From Cycas panzhihuaensis (Eukaryota; Cycadophyta), in NCBI GenBank assembly GCA_023213395.1, contig CM041465.1:103237741-103301740 (forward strand): 64,000 bases of DNA, given 5' to 3'. Below, piece by piece: positions 1 through 11,957 of the stretch. A program made the translations under genes and the position numbers. Numbering within the stretch: position 1 is the first letter of the stretch; each line of letters begins with the position of its first letter. Under the pieces are notes generated by a model that saw only the letters and a list, made by a program, of their open reading frames with translations, did no database searches and was not told the DNA's origin.

Positions 1-807
1 ATCTCTTGGTGTATCTTATAGCCTCTCTTCTGAGAGGAAGGTGCCTTTTCCTTACTTGTTTACAGGATCGTGCTTTGGCGGAAGTGATACGTGGGACGAG
101 CCCGCTTCTTAGGTTAGCCCACTGCGGTACTTCTCTTTCTTAGTTTCAAGCTTCTTTTCAGTTCCTTTCGTTCCATCTAGTTTTGCATGCTCAAGGGGAG
201 GTAAGTGGACCCCTCTACCACCGTCGATCAGCGTTGCATGCGCGGAGAAAGGAGAAAGGAGGAGCACGACTTAGAGAGACAAGCCACACCTCCAGCCAAA
301 TGTTGGATCCAAGTATTCCCCTCGATTCCCGAGTGTTTCCTTTTACACTATTTCTTTTCTTTTGCATTTGCCTGAATAGATAGGAAATGATAAAAGAACA
401 TAAAGTATGAAAAGGGAAAACATTCATTTTCTTGCATTATTTCCTGCTTTACATAGCATAGCGTAGATAGCCCATTTATTTCACACTCGAGCCACCCTTT
501 CATCGCACCTTTCACCATATCTGCTTGCACATTGGATTAGTTGCCCCTATCTTCGTTGCCTTCTCATTGCCTTAAGAAGACGCAATGCGCGAGGCGTTTC
601 CTTTCCTTCCCGGCCATCTGAAGGGTAGGAAGGCCTCGTTTTTGCACAGCTACCTGGAAGCAACCAGGCACCTTGCAGTCCCGAACCTGCGCTCCGGTGC
701 ACGGATGTCCTGCGAGGTGAGATCCTCGCTGCCTAGCTTAGTTAGCATAGCGCCTTTTTATATCCCTTTGCTAGATGTAGGATCACCACCCCGTAGCGAG
801 CGTTTCA
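1..807 (+). mobile_element. Tat-0: 3' end of a Ty3/gypsy Tat-family LTR
   Basis: This is the last 0.8 kb of an LTR of the same family as the two LTRs of Tat-2. Shared landmarks are the CTCTT..GAGAGG block near position 25, the paired phrases around AGGAAGGCCTCG at 630-640, and the terminal block ending CGTTTCA at 801-807. The rest of the element lies left of the window. At 808 the sequence switches to the minus-strand protease-region coding of Tat-1, so this element inserted into Tat-1. GCGTG at 808-812 would be its target-site copy. The other flank is outside the window, so the duplication cannot be confirmed. Small ORFs in it are not conserved in the other LTR copies and are not called. Confidence 0.85.
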
Positions 808-3294
808 GCGTGTTATTCAATCCTAAAGCTTCCAGGAGGAGCATTCGTTGCTCGTGGCAGCTTCTCAAGACGTCCATGATGGACATCCCGGCAGCCACGG
901 TATGAAGCTCTTCAACCACGAAAAAAAGCTTACCCTTCCCTGTGGGTTGGGTAAGGGCTTTCCTAAAGTCGAAGTGACCGGGGCAGACGGGAATGTTCTT
1001 GGGAAGTGACGAGATTTCTGGAGGAGGATCAAGATGTGATGTAGATGTAAAGGCGCCACCAACCTCTTTCACGACTTGAGACTGAGTTAAGGCATAAAGG
1101 GGAGTGGTCTCAAGCATCTGAATTACCTTCTTTCCCTTGTTACGAGATCGTGAAGGTGAAGGAGTGCAGCGGTCAGGGGAACGCGAAGAGGATGATGAAT
1201 CTCACGCACCCTTCCTTCTATCGCATGAAGGGCGAGAATCAAGGGATATACCCTAGTTCTGGTTGTTTCTTTGTTGAGTATTGTGATCACGCTCCCCATG
1301 TTTGGGGAATGGATCCTTATGAACAGGTTGATCGAGATTGGGTCTCAAGGCCCATCTGGGAGACGAATCACGTGGTGGGGTATCATGAGGGTGTTGCACC
1401 TGATAACGCGAGTCATCATGGAAGCATTCCCCATGGATGGAGCACTACTTCTTCTCAAGCGGAGGGTCAGCTTTCCTCACTTGAGAAGGTTGGGTACTAC
1501 CCCCTTTGGGGGGAGCGGCTTGAGAAGCCTGTTGAATTTGTTTATTAGAGGTTGGTGATGAAGGGGCTTGGAGTTTAAGCTCCTTCATCATATGCTCGAA
1601 TGAGCGTATGGCAGAAGTAAGGGGGTTTAAAGTCCTCTCAGTCAAATGAGAAGTAGACCTGGTGGGTTGTGAATGTTTAGTTTTCTTGGCTGGGGGAGGT
1701 GCCTCACGATGTTGTGAGGGCTTAAGAGGCCTCTTGAGTCCAACTTGGATCTCAATAGCCTCTAACGCTAAGCATTTCGCGATCGCGAAGTCACACATGG
1801 TTGCATGGTTGCCCCAATTTTGAGGACTTCCACATGTACTTCAGGGTGAAGTGCATTAACAAAAAGATCTCTCTTCAACTCCTCGAGCAACGTGGCCTTT
1901 GTGGAGTGAAGGAGGTCATAGAATCACCTCACAAAGTCACGAATCATCTCATCGTGACCTTGTTTGAGCGAAAGGAGAGATATCATTCCGCTCTCGAATG
2001 GACGAGCTATATCAAAGTAGTTGATGAATTCATCCACCAATTGCTAGAATGAAAAGATAGAGTGCGTAGGGAGATGGTAGAACCACTTAAGGGTGTCACC
2101 CTATAAGGATCGTAGAAATAGTTTCATTAGGATATGGTTGTAAGCCCAGTAGTCTATACACGCCATAGGAAAACTATGCACGTGTTTAGCTATGTGTTGC
2201 GACAAAGTTCCATCGAATTTGGGAACTTCAGGAGGGTGAGGCGGCAGATTAGTTCTTAACGCCTCAATGGACAGTGGCATTGACCTATAATCCATGAAAG
2301 CACGTGCTCTTACATGGGCCATAGGGTCGATGAATGGCAACGAGCAAGGAATGGATGGGGGTGGTAAACCCATCCCTCCTTGGGGAAATGCCCCTTGTTA
2401 GAAGGGGGCTTGAGGATAAATGCCTTGGAAGGGAGCCAGGTTCCCTTACGAAGGCGTAGTGAAAGAATTCACGTTGGACGGTAGAAATGGAGGGTGCGAA
2501 ACTAGATTCTGCCCATATGGGCCACTTGTAGGTGGTGCAACCCTATATGGGTGTAACGGGTCTACCTATAAGCTGGAAGGTAGTTCCCCTTACCCTGCCC
2601 CCAAGGTTGAGATGCATAACCTGGGGGTAAGTAAAGGGAAGAACCACTGGATGGGCTTTGAACATATGCAGGAGCGAGTCCCACATAGTTAGTGGCAGTA
2701 GTACTAATAGGACCTCTAGGCCTACTAGGGAACGCATGTGCCACATTTGGGGGTGGCACATTCACTTAGCTTGGAAAAGGCATGCTAACCCCAAGGACCA
2801 TGACTAGGAATAAAGGGTACGACGCTTGTCCCCAAAGTAGGTGTAGACACGGAGTAGGACGAGTGCGCATGAACAGAAGGATTACTTACCGTAGGAGGTG
2901 CAGGTGCGGATGAAGAAGGTGCCCTACCACGCAAGGCTTCTTCAAACCACCTAGGACGTGGTTGAAGGCGAGTCGCTCGAAAGTACTCGCTAATAGCTTC
3001 AATCACATCAGTGGGAGGGGTATCTTCATAACCATAAGAGGTTGATGGGACCTCAAATGACGGAGACCCCTCAGGGCACTCCTCGTAAGAATCACCAATC
3101 GGATGGTGAATCTCATGAAGAGGCGAGCCTTCTATTGTATGAGCAGAAGGATAAATATCAGAGGGGTGAGGCTGGTCACCCGGGTAGTAAATGGGATTGT
3201 CACCCTCTTGGGTGGATCCTGCAATGGATGTGAGAAACTCTTGAGTTCCCGAGACCAAGGTGTGATAAGCCCCATCAGAATGGTAGCCCTCCAT
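808..3294 (-). pseudogene. Tat-1 gag and start of protease region, broken
   Basis: Minus-strand coding of a Ty3/gypsy capsid polyprotein, colinear with gag of Tat-2. It starts at 3294 with MEGYHSDGAYHT, matching MEGYQSDWTYHT in Tat-2, so the start methionine is supported by two copies. The N-terminal part is rich in Ser, Pro and Asp (to about 2785). The capsid core lies at about 2380-1800. A block of about 100 residues at 1117-808 matches the stretch just before the Tat-2 protease (MLETTPLYALTQSQ, SIMDVLRSC, LLLEALGLNN) and stops where Tat-0 is inserted. Several TAG/TGA stops and frameshifts separate the pieces. No cysteine zinc knuckle is visible here. It is non-functional; RT and integrase of this copy are not in the window. 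Confidence 0.85.
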
Positions 3295-3536
3295 TGTCGA
3301 ATCAGAATCTGATAACAGAAGGGAATGATACGATGGGTCTTCTAATAATAGCGATAGACCTCACAAACAATGCGAGAAACGTCGCATGTAACGCCTTTAT
3401 AAAAGTTGTTAGAAGAGAGCAAAGGGTATGAAATACACGTGTTGGGGGCTGCCCAACAGAAAAGAGAGTCAAGAAGATAGCCTAAAAGCAAGAACACCAA
3501 TAGGAAGAGAGGCGAAACTAGTTCCCTTACTGGCAG

Positions 3537-3554
3537 TCCCCAGTATGGTCACCA
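3537..3554 (-). other. Tat-1 primer binding site
   Basis: One base inside the LTR end, the minus strand reads TGGTGACCATACTGGGGA. The Tat-2 copy at 8677-8694 is nearly the same. It begins TGG, as expected for pairing with a tRNA 3' CCA. It agrees at about 12 of 18 positions with the tRNA-Asp-type site used by some plant Ty3/gypsy elements, so tRNA-Asp is a guess and the primer is unsettled. Confidence 0.6.
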
Positions 3555-4405
3555 GTGAAACACTCCTGCGGGGTGGTCTCCTACGTTTAGTAAAATATGA
3601 CTATATAAAGCTGAGTCAGGTTAAGAGTCGGATCAATCAGTAAGTAATCACCACGTAGGGCATCCGTGCGTCAGAGCACAGATTCAGGACCTGCAAATAG
3701 CACATAATTCCTTCAAGATGATCTTGGGAGGGGGACGCAAGGCGAGGCCTTGGGTCATCCCCAAAAGGTGAGGCCCTCCTACCCCTTAGATGGTCGAGAA
3801 GAGGAAGAAGGGACCTAAAGGGTCGCGTCTTCTCAAGGAAGAGAGAAGGCAACGTGCAGGTGGGGTGTGTGTAATAAAATATCCTACGTGTGGGCTAATC
3901 GAAGAAGTGAGGGATGAGTGGCTCACATTCAAGGAAAACTGCCTACACATAATAAAAATAACTACGAATAAAAGATACGCAAATGCAAAGATGTATTTCT
4001 TTTCTTTTTCCGTTTCCTACGTATTTTTATATGCAAACATATGCATTGGAGAAAAATGCTATAGGAAAAGATAAAAGGGAAAAGAAGAATACCTGGACAC
4101 AGCGTGTGAATGAAGTATTACGATTCTCGTTGCTTTACGCGCCTTCCCACTCCAACTTGTCACGTAGGTGAGACCAGTCGGCGATGGTTGCTGTGAGCAG
4201 TCGAAGGGGCTAACTTACCTCCCCAAAGTATGCGAAAGGAGTAAAGCAAGGCAAAGTAGCAAAAAAGGGAAACGAGGAAAAGCAACTAACAAGAGACTAA
4301 CTTGTTAACCAGCTTGTCTCATGTGTATCTCTGCTATCGCAAAACCTGTCAGTCAAAACATGCAAGTTTCCCCCTCTCAGAAGAGGGGATACTAAATATA
4401 TCTAC

Positions 4406-4414
<9 letters not shown>

Positions 4415-4460
<46 letters not shown>
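4415..4460. repeat. (GT)23 microsatellite
   Basis: An uninterrupted run of 23 GT units, preceded by TATATATA and sitting inside the Tat-1 LTR. The matching place in the Tat-2 LTRs (about 7880 and 21,990) has no such run, so it grew after these copies separated. Confidence 0.97.
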
Positions 4461-4464
<4 letters not shown>

Positions 4465-5675
4465 ATAAAGGAGTCGAAATCAAACTAAATCAAGAACACG
4501 TGCACATTACTCCAAAGAACTCCAAACAGGACTCCAGTAAGCAACCACACCAACCGATATCCAAAGCAAAAGAGTTAGCCTCAGAATGGCTAGCTCACCC
4601 ACAAAAATCCCCACGTGGTCTCATGGAAAGAGAAATAAACTATATTAACTGAGTGGGACGGCAAGCAAGAAAGGAGAGAAACCAGTGGGATGATGTGCAA
4701 GCACACCTAAGGGATGAGGTACTTTAAGCAATAGATCGTCCAGTTGGGGTAAGCTATAGGTCATAAACCAACCGGGAGTAGTTTTGGGGCTTATGTGGTG
4801 CCCAAAACTAGCAAACGTGGGTCTGAAACTAGTGTGGCAAGGGGCTGTCAACGTTGGTTTAGATTTAGAGATAGGCTCCCAAGTCCCTAGCCCAACTTCA
4901 AGGGAGGCAGTAGGTGCAAGGGGAAGGAAAAGAAGGGTTTGGACCCTTGGGGAGAAGGTCAACAAAGGGGACTAGCCTAGCCTTTCTCCCTTTGCTTTTC
5001 CTTGTGTCACCCCCTTTGCACAGCCACCTTAAAGTGGACTTATAGGAAAATTATGGGAAGCACTACAATATAAGGTGCAAAGAGCTAGTGCTAAATGGGT
5101 ACTAAGTCAAGAAAAATAAATATACCAAGCACTATCCATAAAAAGTAAAGGAAAGAACATGGATCTTAGAGCAAATATTGAGGAATACCTTACAGCAGAG
5201 AATAAGAGTTTATTCCTACTAGAAAATAGAAGAAAGAACCTGCATTTGGCAGGCTTTGAAGGCTGGTTTGGAGGAGAGGCCACCGTGAGAAAACCACTAT
5301 GGTCTTGAGACCTTGGAGCTTTTCCTTGGAGAGTTCTTGTGAATGCCCTTCTTTCCACCATGTGAACCTGTAAGAGGAGGCTTGAGCTGCTGGTGCTGAG
5401 CCTGAGATGCAGCAACAATCCCTATAGGAAGAGTAGCAGCTAAAGAGTATGCCTTTGTGCAGTAGGTGATAGAGAGATGTAGGAGTTTCATAAAAAAATG
5501 GAGGAAGAAGAGACATAAATGATTGACTTTTTGGTTTTTATCTTCCACTAACCCTAAGTGAACATTTAGAGTCACGGGGAAGTCAAAAGATGCAGATGCC
5601 ACGTGGCAGTTCTACAAAAAGAGCAGGAATTACCGCATCTGTTTTAAAAAATAAATTCAAATAGTCGTACCGCGG

Positions 5676-5720
5676 TAAACATCGCGATCATGGCAAATAT
5701 CGCAGATCTTGCTAAGTTTA
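5676..5720 (-). promoter_or_regulatory. LTR copy of the TAAACTTAG inverted-repeat motif (Tat-1)
   Basis: On the minus strand TAAACTTAGC is followed by GATCTGCGATATTTGCC and, after a short gap, ATGTTTA. This is a decayed version of the 46-bp inverted-repeat motif best kept at 20,725-20,770 and related to the palindrome at the antisense-gene promoter (18,374-18,407). Its role is inferred only from recurrence. Confidence 0.5.
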
Positions 5721-6122
5721 TGGCATGCACTGTAAGCCAAAATTAGGTCAGAAATGGGGTATGAAGCCAAACAAGGGGTATGTTAGGGCTGAAAAAGATG
5801 GGAATTGGTGCCCAGATGACCAACAGGTGGTCAGAAGAGAAGGATGGGTCTCAACTGGGGGCCCTATCATACTTGGAAAGCAAATTGAAGTATAGGCAGG
5901 ATGCTGTCATGGGCGAGACGCAACTGACTAAGGTGCCCGAGGGGCTATGGAGATGGTGTGGGTGGCTAAGTGCCATATGGGACGCAGGACTCGCTGAAGA
6001 GTGCCCCCACTGTAGGTTGTCATAGGCTGAGTGGCATGCGACAGGCGCAAGCAGTGTAATCAAGCAAGAAAGCAATGCAGTCATGCAAATGACAGGAAAG
6101 CATGCGTCAGGCAATCTACTAA

Positions 6123-6127
6123 GCGAC
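6123..6127 (+). repeat. Tat-2 target-site duplication, left copy
   Basis: GCGAC directly before the TG of the 5' LTR. The right copy, directly after the 3' LTR, reads GTGAC at 22,786-22,790, one CpG-type transition away. Both flanks are the same interrupted Tat-1 LTR, which confirms the pairing. Confidence 0.88.
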
Positions 6128-8675
6128 TGTTTCCTGGCTACCGAGAATGGACTCAAGATGCATCAACTCAAGTAAGCTCAGGTATACATTCTCACTTCTC
6201 TCTACTCTTGCTTGACTGAGGTCATTTAGTACAGACTGCCTGATGCATGCTTGCCTGCCTGCATTACCTCTTTGCTTGATCATATTGCATGTGCTTACAG
6301 CACACTTTTAGCCTATGATGACTCATAATGGGGGCATTCCTCAATGAATTTTACACTCCATATGGCGCACAACCACCCACTTTGTCTCCACGACCCCTTA
6401 GGATGCCTCAGTCAGTCATGTTTGCCCCTTTTTACGACACCCTGCTCGTGTTGCAGTCTCTTCCAAGTCCGATTAAATCCTTGGTTGAGACCTAGTTCAC
6501 ATTCTTGGCTACTTGCCCATCACCTGGGTATTCCCCCCAGTTGTTTCAACCTTAATTTACTCTTAATATTAACTCCAAACCCTTATTTCTGCTCATTTTT
6601 GCTTGCAGTCTTGTACCGCTATAAACTTAGCGATGCATGATCTTTGTCATCACTGAAGTTACCGCGGGCGATCGCTTGAATTTTTTAAATTACGTGATTT
6701 ACGCTTTTTCGTGGAACTGCCACGTAGCACCCACACATTTGTAGTGCCTGAGATCCCCAACGTTCACCTACACTGAGCAGAGGATATAACAACAAATCCT
6801 CTTCATTTTCAAGGATCTTTTGCTCATTTTTATAGAGAATTATACAAAATTCTCCACAGAAAATTACTACAGAGAGAGACACACAGTTGCTGGCTTATTA
6901 CCAAGGATCATTGCTACCCCTATTGCTTACAAATAGCAAGCTCTACATCTGTTTGCAGGTCTTCAAGGCTTCAAGGAGGATATACTTCAAAGTCTCACAA
7001 AAGGACAAGTTTCAAAGGCTCTCAATTCACAGGATCACTCTCACATTTGTCTCCTCTTTCAAACCTGTCATCATATCTAACTAAATGTTGGCTTTTTCCT
7101 ACTATTTTCTAGCAAGTTCATGCTTGATATCTCCACTCCAAGGTACCTTCATGTTTACTTTAAAATGCATGACATTTCTTTCCATGTTTTGTGAGTAAAT
7201 TCCTAGTTTATATGCTTTTTTGGTTACTATGCCTGTTTGGCACTATTTTCCTTGCTTGTTGCACCATAGTGTTCTCCCACCATTCCTGCCAGTTTACTTT
7301 TAGGAGGCTGTTGTGAAGGGGTAACATAGAGGAAGTTAGAGGGAAGAAGGTGGGGTCAATCCCCCTTGCTGCCCTTCTCCCCAAGGGTTTTATCCCTTAC
7401 TTTCTCTCCCTTTACACCTTTGTGCCTTTCTAGAAGTTGAGTTAAGGAATTTGGAGGCTCATTGTTGGATCTAAATCTGTGTTGGCAGACCATTGCCATG
7501 CTAGTTTTAAATTTTTGTTTGTTGATTTCGGGCATTGCATAAGCCCTGAAACTACTTCTTGCTGGTTAATAGTTTACCAGCCACCCAATCGAACGATTTA
7601 TTGTCCGTAGCATCTCATTCTTTGGGTGCTTGCATACCTTTTAGTGACCTTTTTCCTTCTTGTTGTTCGCTACCCCATGTTCTTGCCGCGAGTTTGTTTT
7701 CCTTTCCTGAGGCTACGTGGAGGCTTCCTGTGGGTGAGTTAGCCATTCCGAGGCTATACTCTTATTTGGGTGTCATTTGCAATAACTGTTAGTGGAATCT
7801 TTGTTGAATGTTATTTCATTAAATAGTAATACATATACTTAGCTTAGTTTGATTATGTTTCCTCTAAATTTGGTATACATATTAGATATGTTTCGTAGCC
7901 CCTCTTCCGAGAGGGAGACACTTACTTGTTTGCTTGGCAGGGTCTCGCATCGGTGGAGTCGCGTGTGGAACAAACCCATTGTAGGTTAGTTCCATATTTG
8001 ATGCTTTTTGTCATTTTTCGTTATTTACCATTCACTTTTTGCACATATTCGGGACGTAAGCTAATCCCTCTTCGGTCGTTCACGACATCCATCATCGATC
8101 GGTATCGCATGCACAACAAGTGAAGAGGGAAGGAGTAGGAAGCGAAGAGATGCGTAGCACTCCATTCAGACGCCAGGTCCAGGTATTTTCCTTGTCCTTG
8201 CATGTTTCCTTTATGGTGTTGTACTTTATGCACATGCTTACATAGTTAGAAACACATAAGAAACCAAAAGAGGAAAATAACATACTTTTGTTTTGCATAT
8301 CTTTTATCTAATGGTTAGTCTAGCATGTTTAGATAGCTCACTTCATATTAGAACTACCCACATCTTGCCCCTTTGGCCAGCCTATACGTAGACGCCATAT
8401 TTTATATATATTCTCATTCTCGTGTTGCCTTCTCACTTCCTTGAGAAGATGCAACGTGCCAGGTTCTCTCCTCCTCTTCCCGCCCATCCAAGGGGTAGGA
8501 AGGCCTCGCCTTGTGTAGCTACCTAAAAGTAACCAAGCACCTCTGCATGTCACAAATCCATGCTCTGGCGCATAGATGCCCTATGAGGTGAGTCCTTGCT
8601 ATTTATCTCAACCTAATCTTGCATAACCAGTCCTCTTGCTAAACGTAGGGATACCACCCCGCGGCGAGCATTTCA
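6128..8675 (+). repeat. Tat-2 5' LTR
   Basis: 2,548 bp, matching 20,220-22,785 from end to end. Landmarks shared by both: AAGCTCAGGTATACATTC near the start, AGGAGGATATACTTCAAAG (6974; 21,094), the GTAGCCCCTC..GAGAGGGAG block, and ATACCACCCCGCGGC just before the end. A 100-residue frame at 6344-6640 is partly shared with the 3' LTR, but it is not kept open in Tat-1, so I do not call it a gene. Confidence 0.92.
6622..6660 (+). promoter_or_regulatory. LTR copy of the TAAACTTAG inverted-repeat motif (5' LTR)
   Basis: TAAACTTAGCGATGCATGA, TCTTTGTCATCA and TGAAGTT occupy the place of the better-kept motif at 20,725-20,770. Several C/T and G/A changes have weakened the inverted repeat. No strong TATA box follows. 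Confidence 0.5.
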
Positions 8676-8676
8676 C

Positions 8677-8694
8677 TAGCGACCATACTGGGGA
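8677..8694 (+). other. Tat-2 primer binding site
   Basis: It starts one base after the LTR and reads TAGCGACCATACTGGGGA; Tat-1 has TGGTGACCATACTGGGGA. Taking the less mutated base at each difference gives a site starting TGGCGACC, which resembles the tRNA-Asp site more than either copy alone. The tRNA assignment is an inference. Confidence 0.6.
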
Positions 8695-8940
8695 ACTACC
8701 AGTAAGGGAACTAGTTTCGCTTCCTCTTTTTGTTGGTGTTCTTACCTTTAGGTAGCCTTCTTATCCTGCTTTTCAGTTGGGCAGCCCCCAACATATTTGT
8801 TTCATACCCCTTTCACTTTCTTCTAACAACGCTCGCAAAGGCGTTGCATACGACGTTTCTCACGTCGCTTGCGAGGTCTGCCGCCGTTGTTAGAAGACCC
8901 ATCGCCTTGTTCCCTTCCGTCGTCAGATCCCAATTCGACA

Positions 8941-11150
8941 ATGGAAGGTTACCAGTCTGATTGGACTTACCACACCATGGTCTCAGGAACTCAAGAGTTT
9001 CTCGCGTCCGTTCTGGGATCCACCCACGAGGGTGACGATCCTATCTATTATCCGGTTGACCCGTTTCACCCTTCTGACCTTCATCCTTCTACTCATGTAG
9101 GAGAAGACTCGCCTCCTCACGAGACTCACTATCCTATTGGTGAATGTTATGAGGAACGTCCTGAGGGGTCCCCGACATTCGAGATCCCATCGACCTTGTA
9201 TGGCTACGAGGATGCCTCTCCTACTGACGTGGTCGAAGCGCTCAGTGAGTACTTTCGAGTAACTCGCCATCAACCACGTCCCAGGTGGTTTGAAGAAGTT
9301 ATGTGCGATGTAGCGTCTTCTTCATCCGCATCTGCACCTCCTATAACAAATGACTCTTCTACCTGTGCGCACTTGTCCCATGCTGTGTCTACACCGGCTC
9401 CCAGGACAAGTGTTGCACCATCTATTCCTAGCCATGGTCCTACTTCTTCAGGACCCGTTCGCGGCGTGTCCTTTCCCTAACTTGGGGTTAGCATGCCATT
9501 CCCGAGTCAAACAAATGCGCCACCTTCAAATGTGGCACATGCGTTTCTTAGTAGGCCCTGAAGTCCTACTAATGCTGCTGCTATCAACTATGTAGGACCC
9601 GCTCCTACATATGTTCAAAACCCATCTGGTGATCCGTCCCTTTACCTGCCCCCGGGTTATGCATCTCAACCTTGGGGGTAGAGTAGGGGAAACCATCTTC
9701 CAACTTATGGGGTGGACCCGTTGCACCCATATGGGGTTGCACCCCCCATGGGTGGCCCATATGGGTAGAATCCGATCCCCTACCCTTTGTTTTTGCCATC
9801 CAGTGTAACTCATGTTGCCATGCCTTTGCAATGGAGCATGCCTCCCTTCCAAGGCATTTATCCATAACCCCCCTTCCAGCAAGGGACATTTCCCTAAGGA
9901 GGGATGGGTTTACCACCCCCATCCATTCCTGTTTCTTCACCGTTCATTAATCCTTTGGCCCATGTAAAGACACCTCCCTTCATGGACTACAAGTCAACGC
10001 CACTGTCCATTGAGACGCAAAGGACTAACCTGCCGCCTCACCCTCCTGAAGTCCCAAATTCGATAGAACTTCGTCGCAAGACCCAGTTGAGCATGTGCGT
10101 AGTTTCTCTATAGTGTGCATAGACTGCTGGGCTTATGACCACATTCTAATGAAGTTATTTCCGTGATCCTTGCAGGGTGACGCTCTTAAATGGTTCTACT
10201 ATCTCCCTGCCCACTCTATTTATTCATTCTAATAATTAGTGGACGAATTCGTCAATTATTTTGACCTAGCCCATCCATTTTAGAGCGGAATGAAAGCTCT
10301 CCTTTCGCTCAAACAAGGTCACGATGAAATGAATCGTGACTTTATGAGGCGATTCCATGATCTCCTTCACTCTACCAAGGCCACGTTGCCTGAGGAGTTA
10401 AAGCGAGATCTTTTTGTTAATGCACTTCATCCCGAAGTGCATGTGGAAGTCCTCAAAATGGGGGCGACCACTTGCGACTCCGTTATCACGAAGTGCTTAG
10501 CGTTAGAGGTTATTGAGATCCAAGCCGGACTTAAGAGGCCTCTTAAGCCCTCATAACGTCATGAGGCACCTCCCCCAGCGAAGGAAACTAAACTTTCACA
10601 ACCTGCCAGGTCTATCTCTCATCCTATTGAGAGGACTTTAGACCCCCTTACTTCCACTATACGCTCATTCGAGCACACGATGAAGGAGCTTAAACTCCAA
10701 TCCCCTTCATCGCCAACCTCCCATAAACTAATTCAATAAGCTTCTCATGTCGTTCCCCTTAAATGGGGTGGCACCCAACCTTCTTAAGTAAGGAGAGTCG
10801 ATCCTCCCCTTGAGAAGAGGTGGTGTTCCATCCACGGGGAATGTTTCCATGATGACTCGCATTGTCAGGCGCAACACCCGCGTGATGCCCCGCTGCGTGA
10901 TTCATCTCCTAGATGGGCATCGAGGCCCAATCTTGATCAACCCGTTCATAGGGATCCGTTCCCTAAACATGGGGAGCGTGATCGTAATGTTCAATAAAGA
11001 ATCAACCGGAATCGAGATAGATCCCCTGATTCTCACCCTTTGCATGGTAGAGGGAAGGGTACGCGAGGTTCATCTTCCTCTTCGTGCTCTCCTGACCACC
11101 ATGCTCCTTTGCCTTCGCAGTCCCGTAATAAGGGAAAGAAGGTGATCTAG
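8941..11150 (+). pseudogene. Tat-2 gag
   Basis: Capsid polyprotein that would form the virus-like particle. The start MEGYQSDWTYHT is shared with Tat-1. Residues 1-180 are an acidic, Ser/Pro/Tyr-rich leader. A Pro/Gly/Tyr-rich middle (about 9500-9950) precedes the capsid core at about 10,080-10,560, which contains the MNRDFMRRFHDLL and ALHPEVHVEVL helices typical of plant gypsy gag. A histidine/cysteine segment WCSIHGECFHDDSHC near 10,820 sits where a zinc knuckle is expected, but it lacks the plain CX2CX4HX4C spacing. Basic Arg/Ser-rich sequence follows (about 10,880-11,130). At least eight in-frame stops, mostly TAG, and some frameshifts break it. Confidence 0.85.
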
Positions 11151-11957
11151 ATGCTTGAGACCACTCCCCTCTATGCCTTGACCCGGTCTCAAGCCACGAA
11201 AGAGGAAACTCGTACCTCTGCGTCTATGTCGCATCTTGATCCTCCTCCAGAAGCCGTTCCTCTGGAGATTCCTACACTTCCCAAGAGCATTCCTGTCCGC
11301 CCCGGTCGCTTCGACTTTAGGAGAGCCCTTACCCAACCCACAGGGAGGGGTAGGCCTTTCTCCGTAGCCGAAGAGCTTCTTACCGTGGCTGCCGGGATGT
11401 CCATCATGGACATCTTAAAAAGTTGCCCTGAGCAACGAACGCTCCTCCTGGAAGCTCTAGGATCGAATGATGCGCATGTTCATGCTTTGGGCACATCCCA
11501 AAGTTGCAAACCTATCATCTCTTTCGATCCCAGAGATCTTCCCCCGGCCAGTGGAAGGGAACGCCAATGGAACTTCACTTTCATGATTACCATCGATGCT
11601 CCCAATTACACATTGCGAAGAACTGTCGTGGATAATGGTTCTTCCGTCAACACCATGCCCTTGCACGCAATGCAAGAGCTTTCCATTTCCACCTTGGAAC
11701 TTGTTCCATGGTGATGTCAGAGTTACGATGGTAGTGAGAAGACTCCTCTAGGATCTGTCTCGATACCTCTTACCCTCGAGGATAAGACTATCCTTGCCGA
11801 CATCGTTGTCCTCAATGTGGATGTTGATTACAACCTCCTTCTGGGTCGACCATGGCTTGACCAAATGGGAGCCATGTGTTCCACCCATTGGGGGTAACTT
11901 AAATTTATCCATGATGGATAAATGAGAGTTGTCTCCCATGAGCAACTGCTCGTAAAA
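11151..11957 (+). pseudogene. Tat-2 aspartic protease
   Basis: Retroviral-type aspartic protease that would process the polyprotein. A conserved block upstream (MLETTPLYALTRSQ, GMSIMDILKSC, LLLEALG) is also found in Tat-1. The active-site segment is VVDNGSSVNTMPL; DNGS in place of D(S/T)G is usual in Tat and Athila elements. The second half follows near 11,755-11,880 with VSIPLTLEDKTILADIVVL and the LLLGRPWLDQMGA motif that closes plant retroelement proteases. One TGA at 11,712-11,714 and later TAA/TAG codons interrupt it. The first 187 codons are open, the longest open stretch of this polyprotein before integrase. Confidence 0.85.

Larger units (their letters stand above)
3556..6127 (-). repeat. 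Tat-1 5' LTR, main part
   Basis: The reverse complement aligns with the Tat-2 LTRs along its whole length: the 3' end TTTCA at 3556, the GAGGGG/CCCTCT block near 4370-4390, the gccccaaaactac block near 4790, and the cccatatggcac block near 5970. It lacks the first ~95 bp of the LTR, which are found at 22,791-22,885 on the far side of Tat-2. Tat-2 therefore landed inside this LTR. A GT microsatellite has expanded within it. ORFs here are not conserved between LTR copies. Confidence 0.88.

Noticed and set aside
1150-1548. 132-codon plus-strand frame
   Set aside because: Shadow of the Tat-1 gag coding on the minus strand, which aligns with Tat-2 gag.
4302-4652. 116-codon frame with a VCVCVC run
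   Set aside because: Produced by reading through the GT microsatellite.
6344-6640. 100-codon frame in the 5' LTR, partly shared with 20,342-20,563
   Set aside because: Both lie in LTRs that are near copies, so sharing is expected. The frame is not kept in the Tat-1 LTR.
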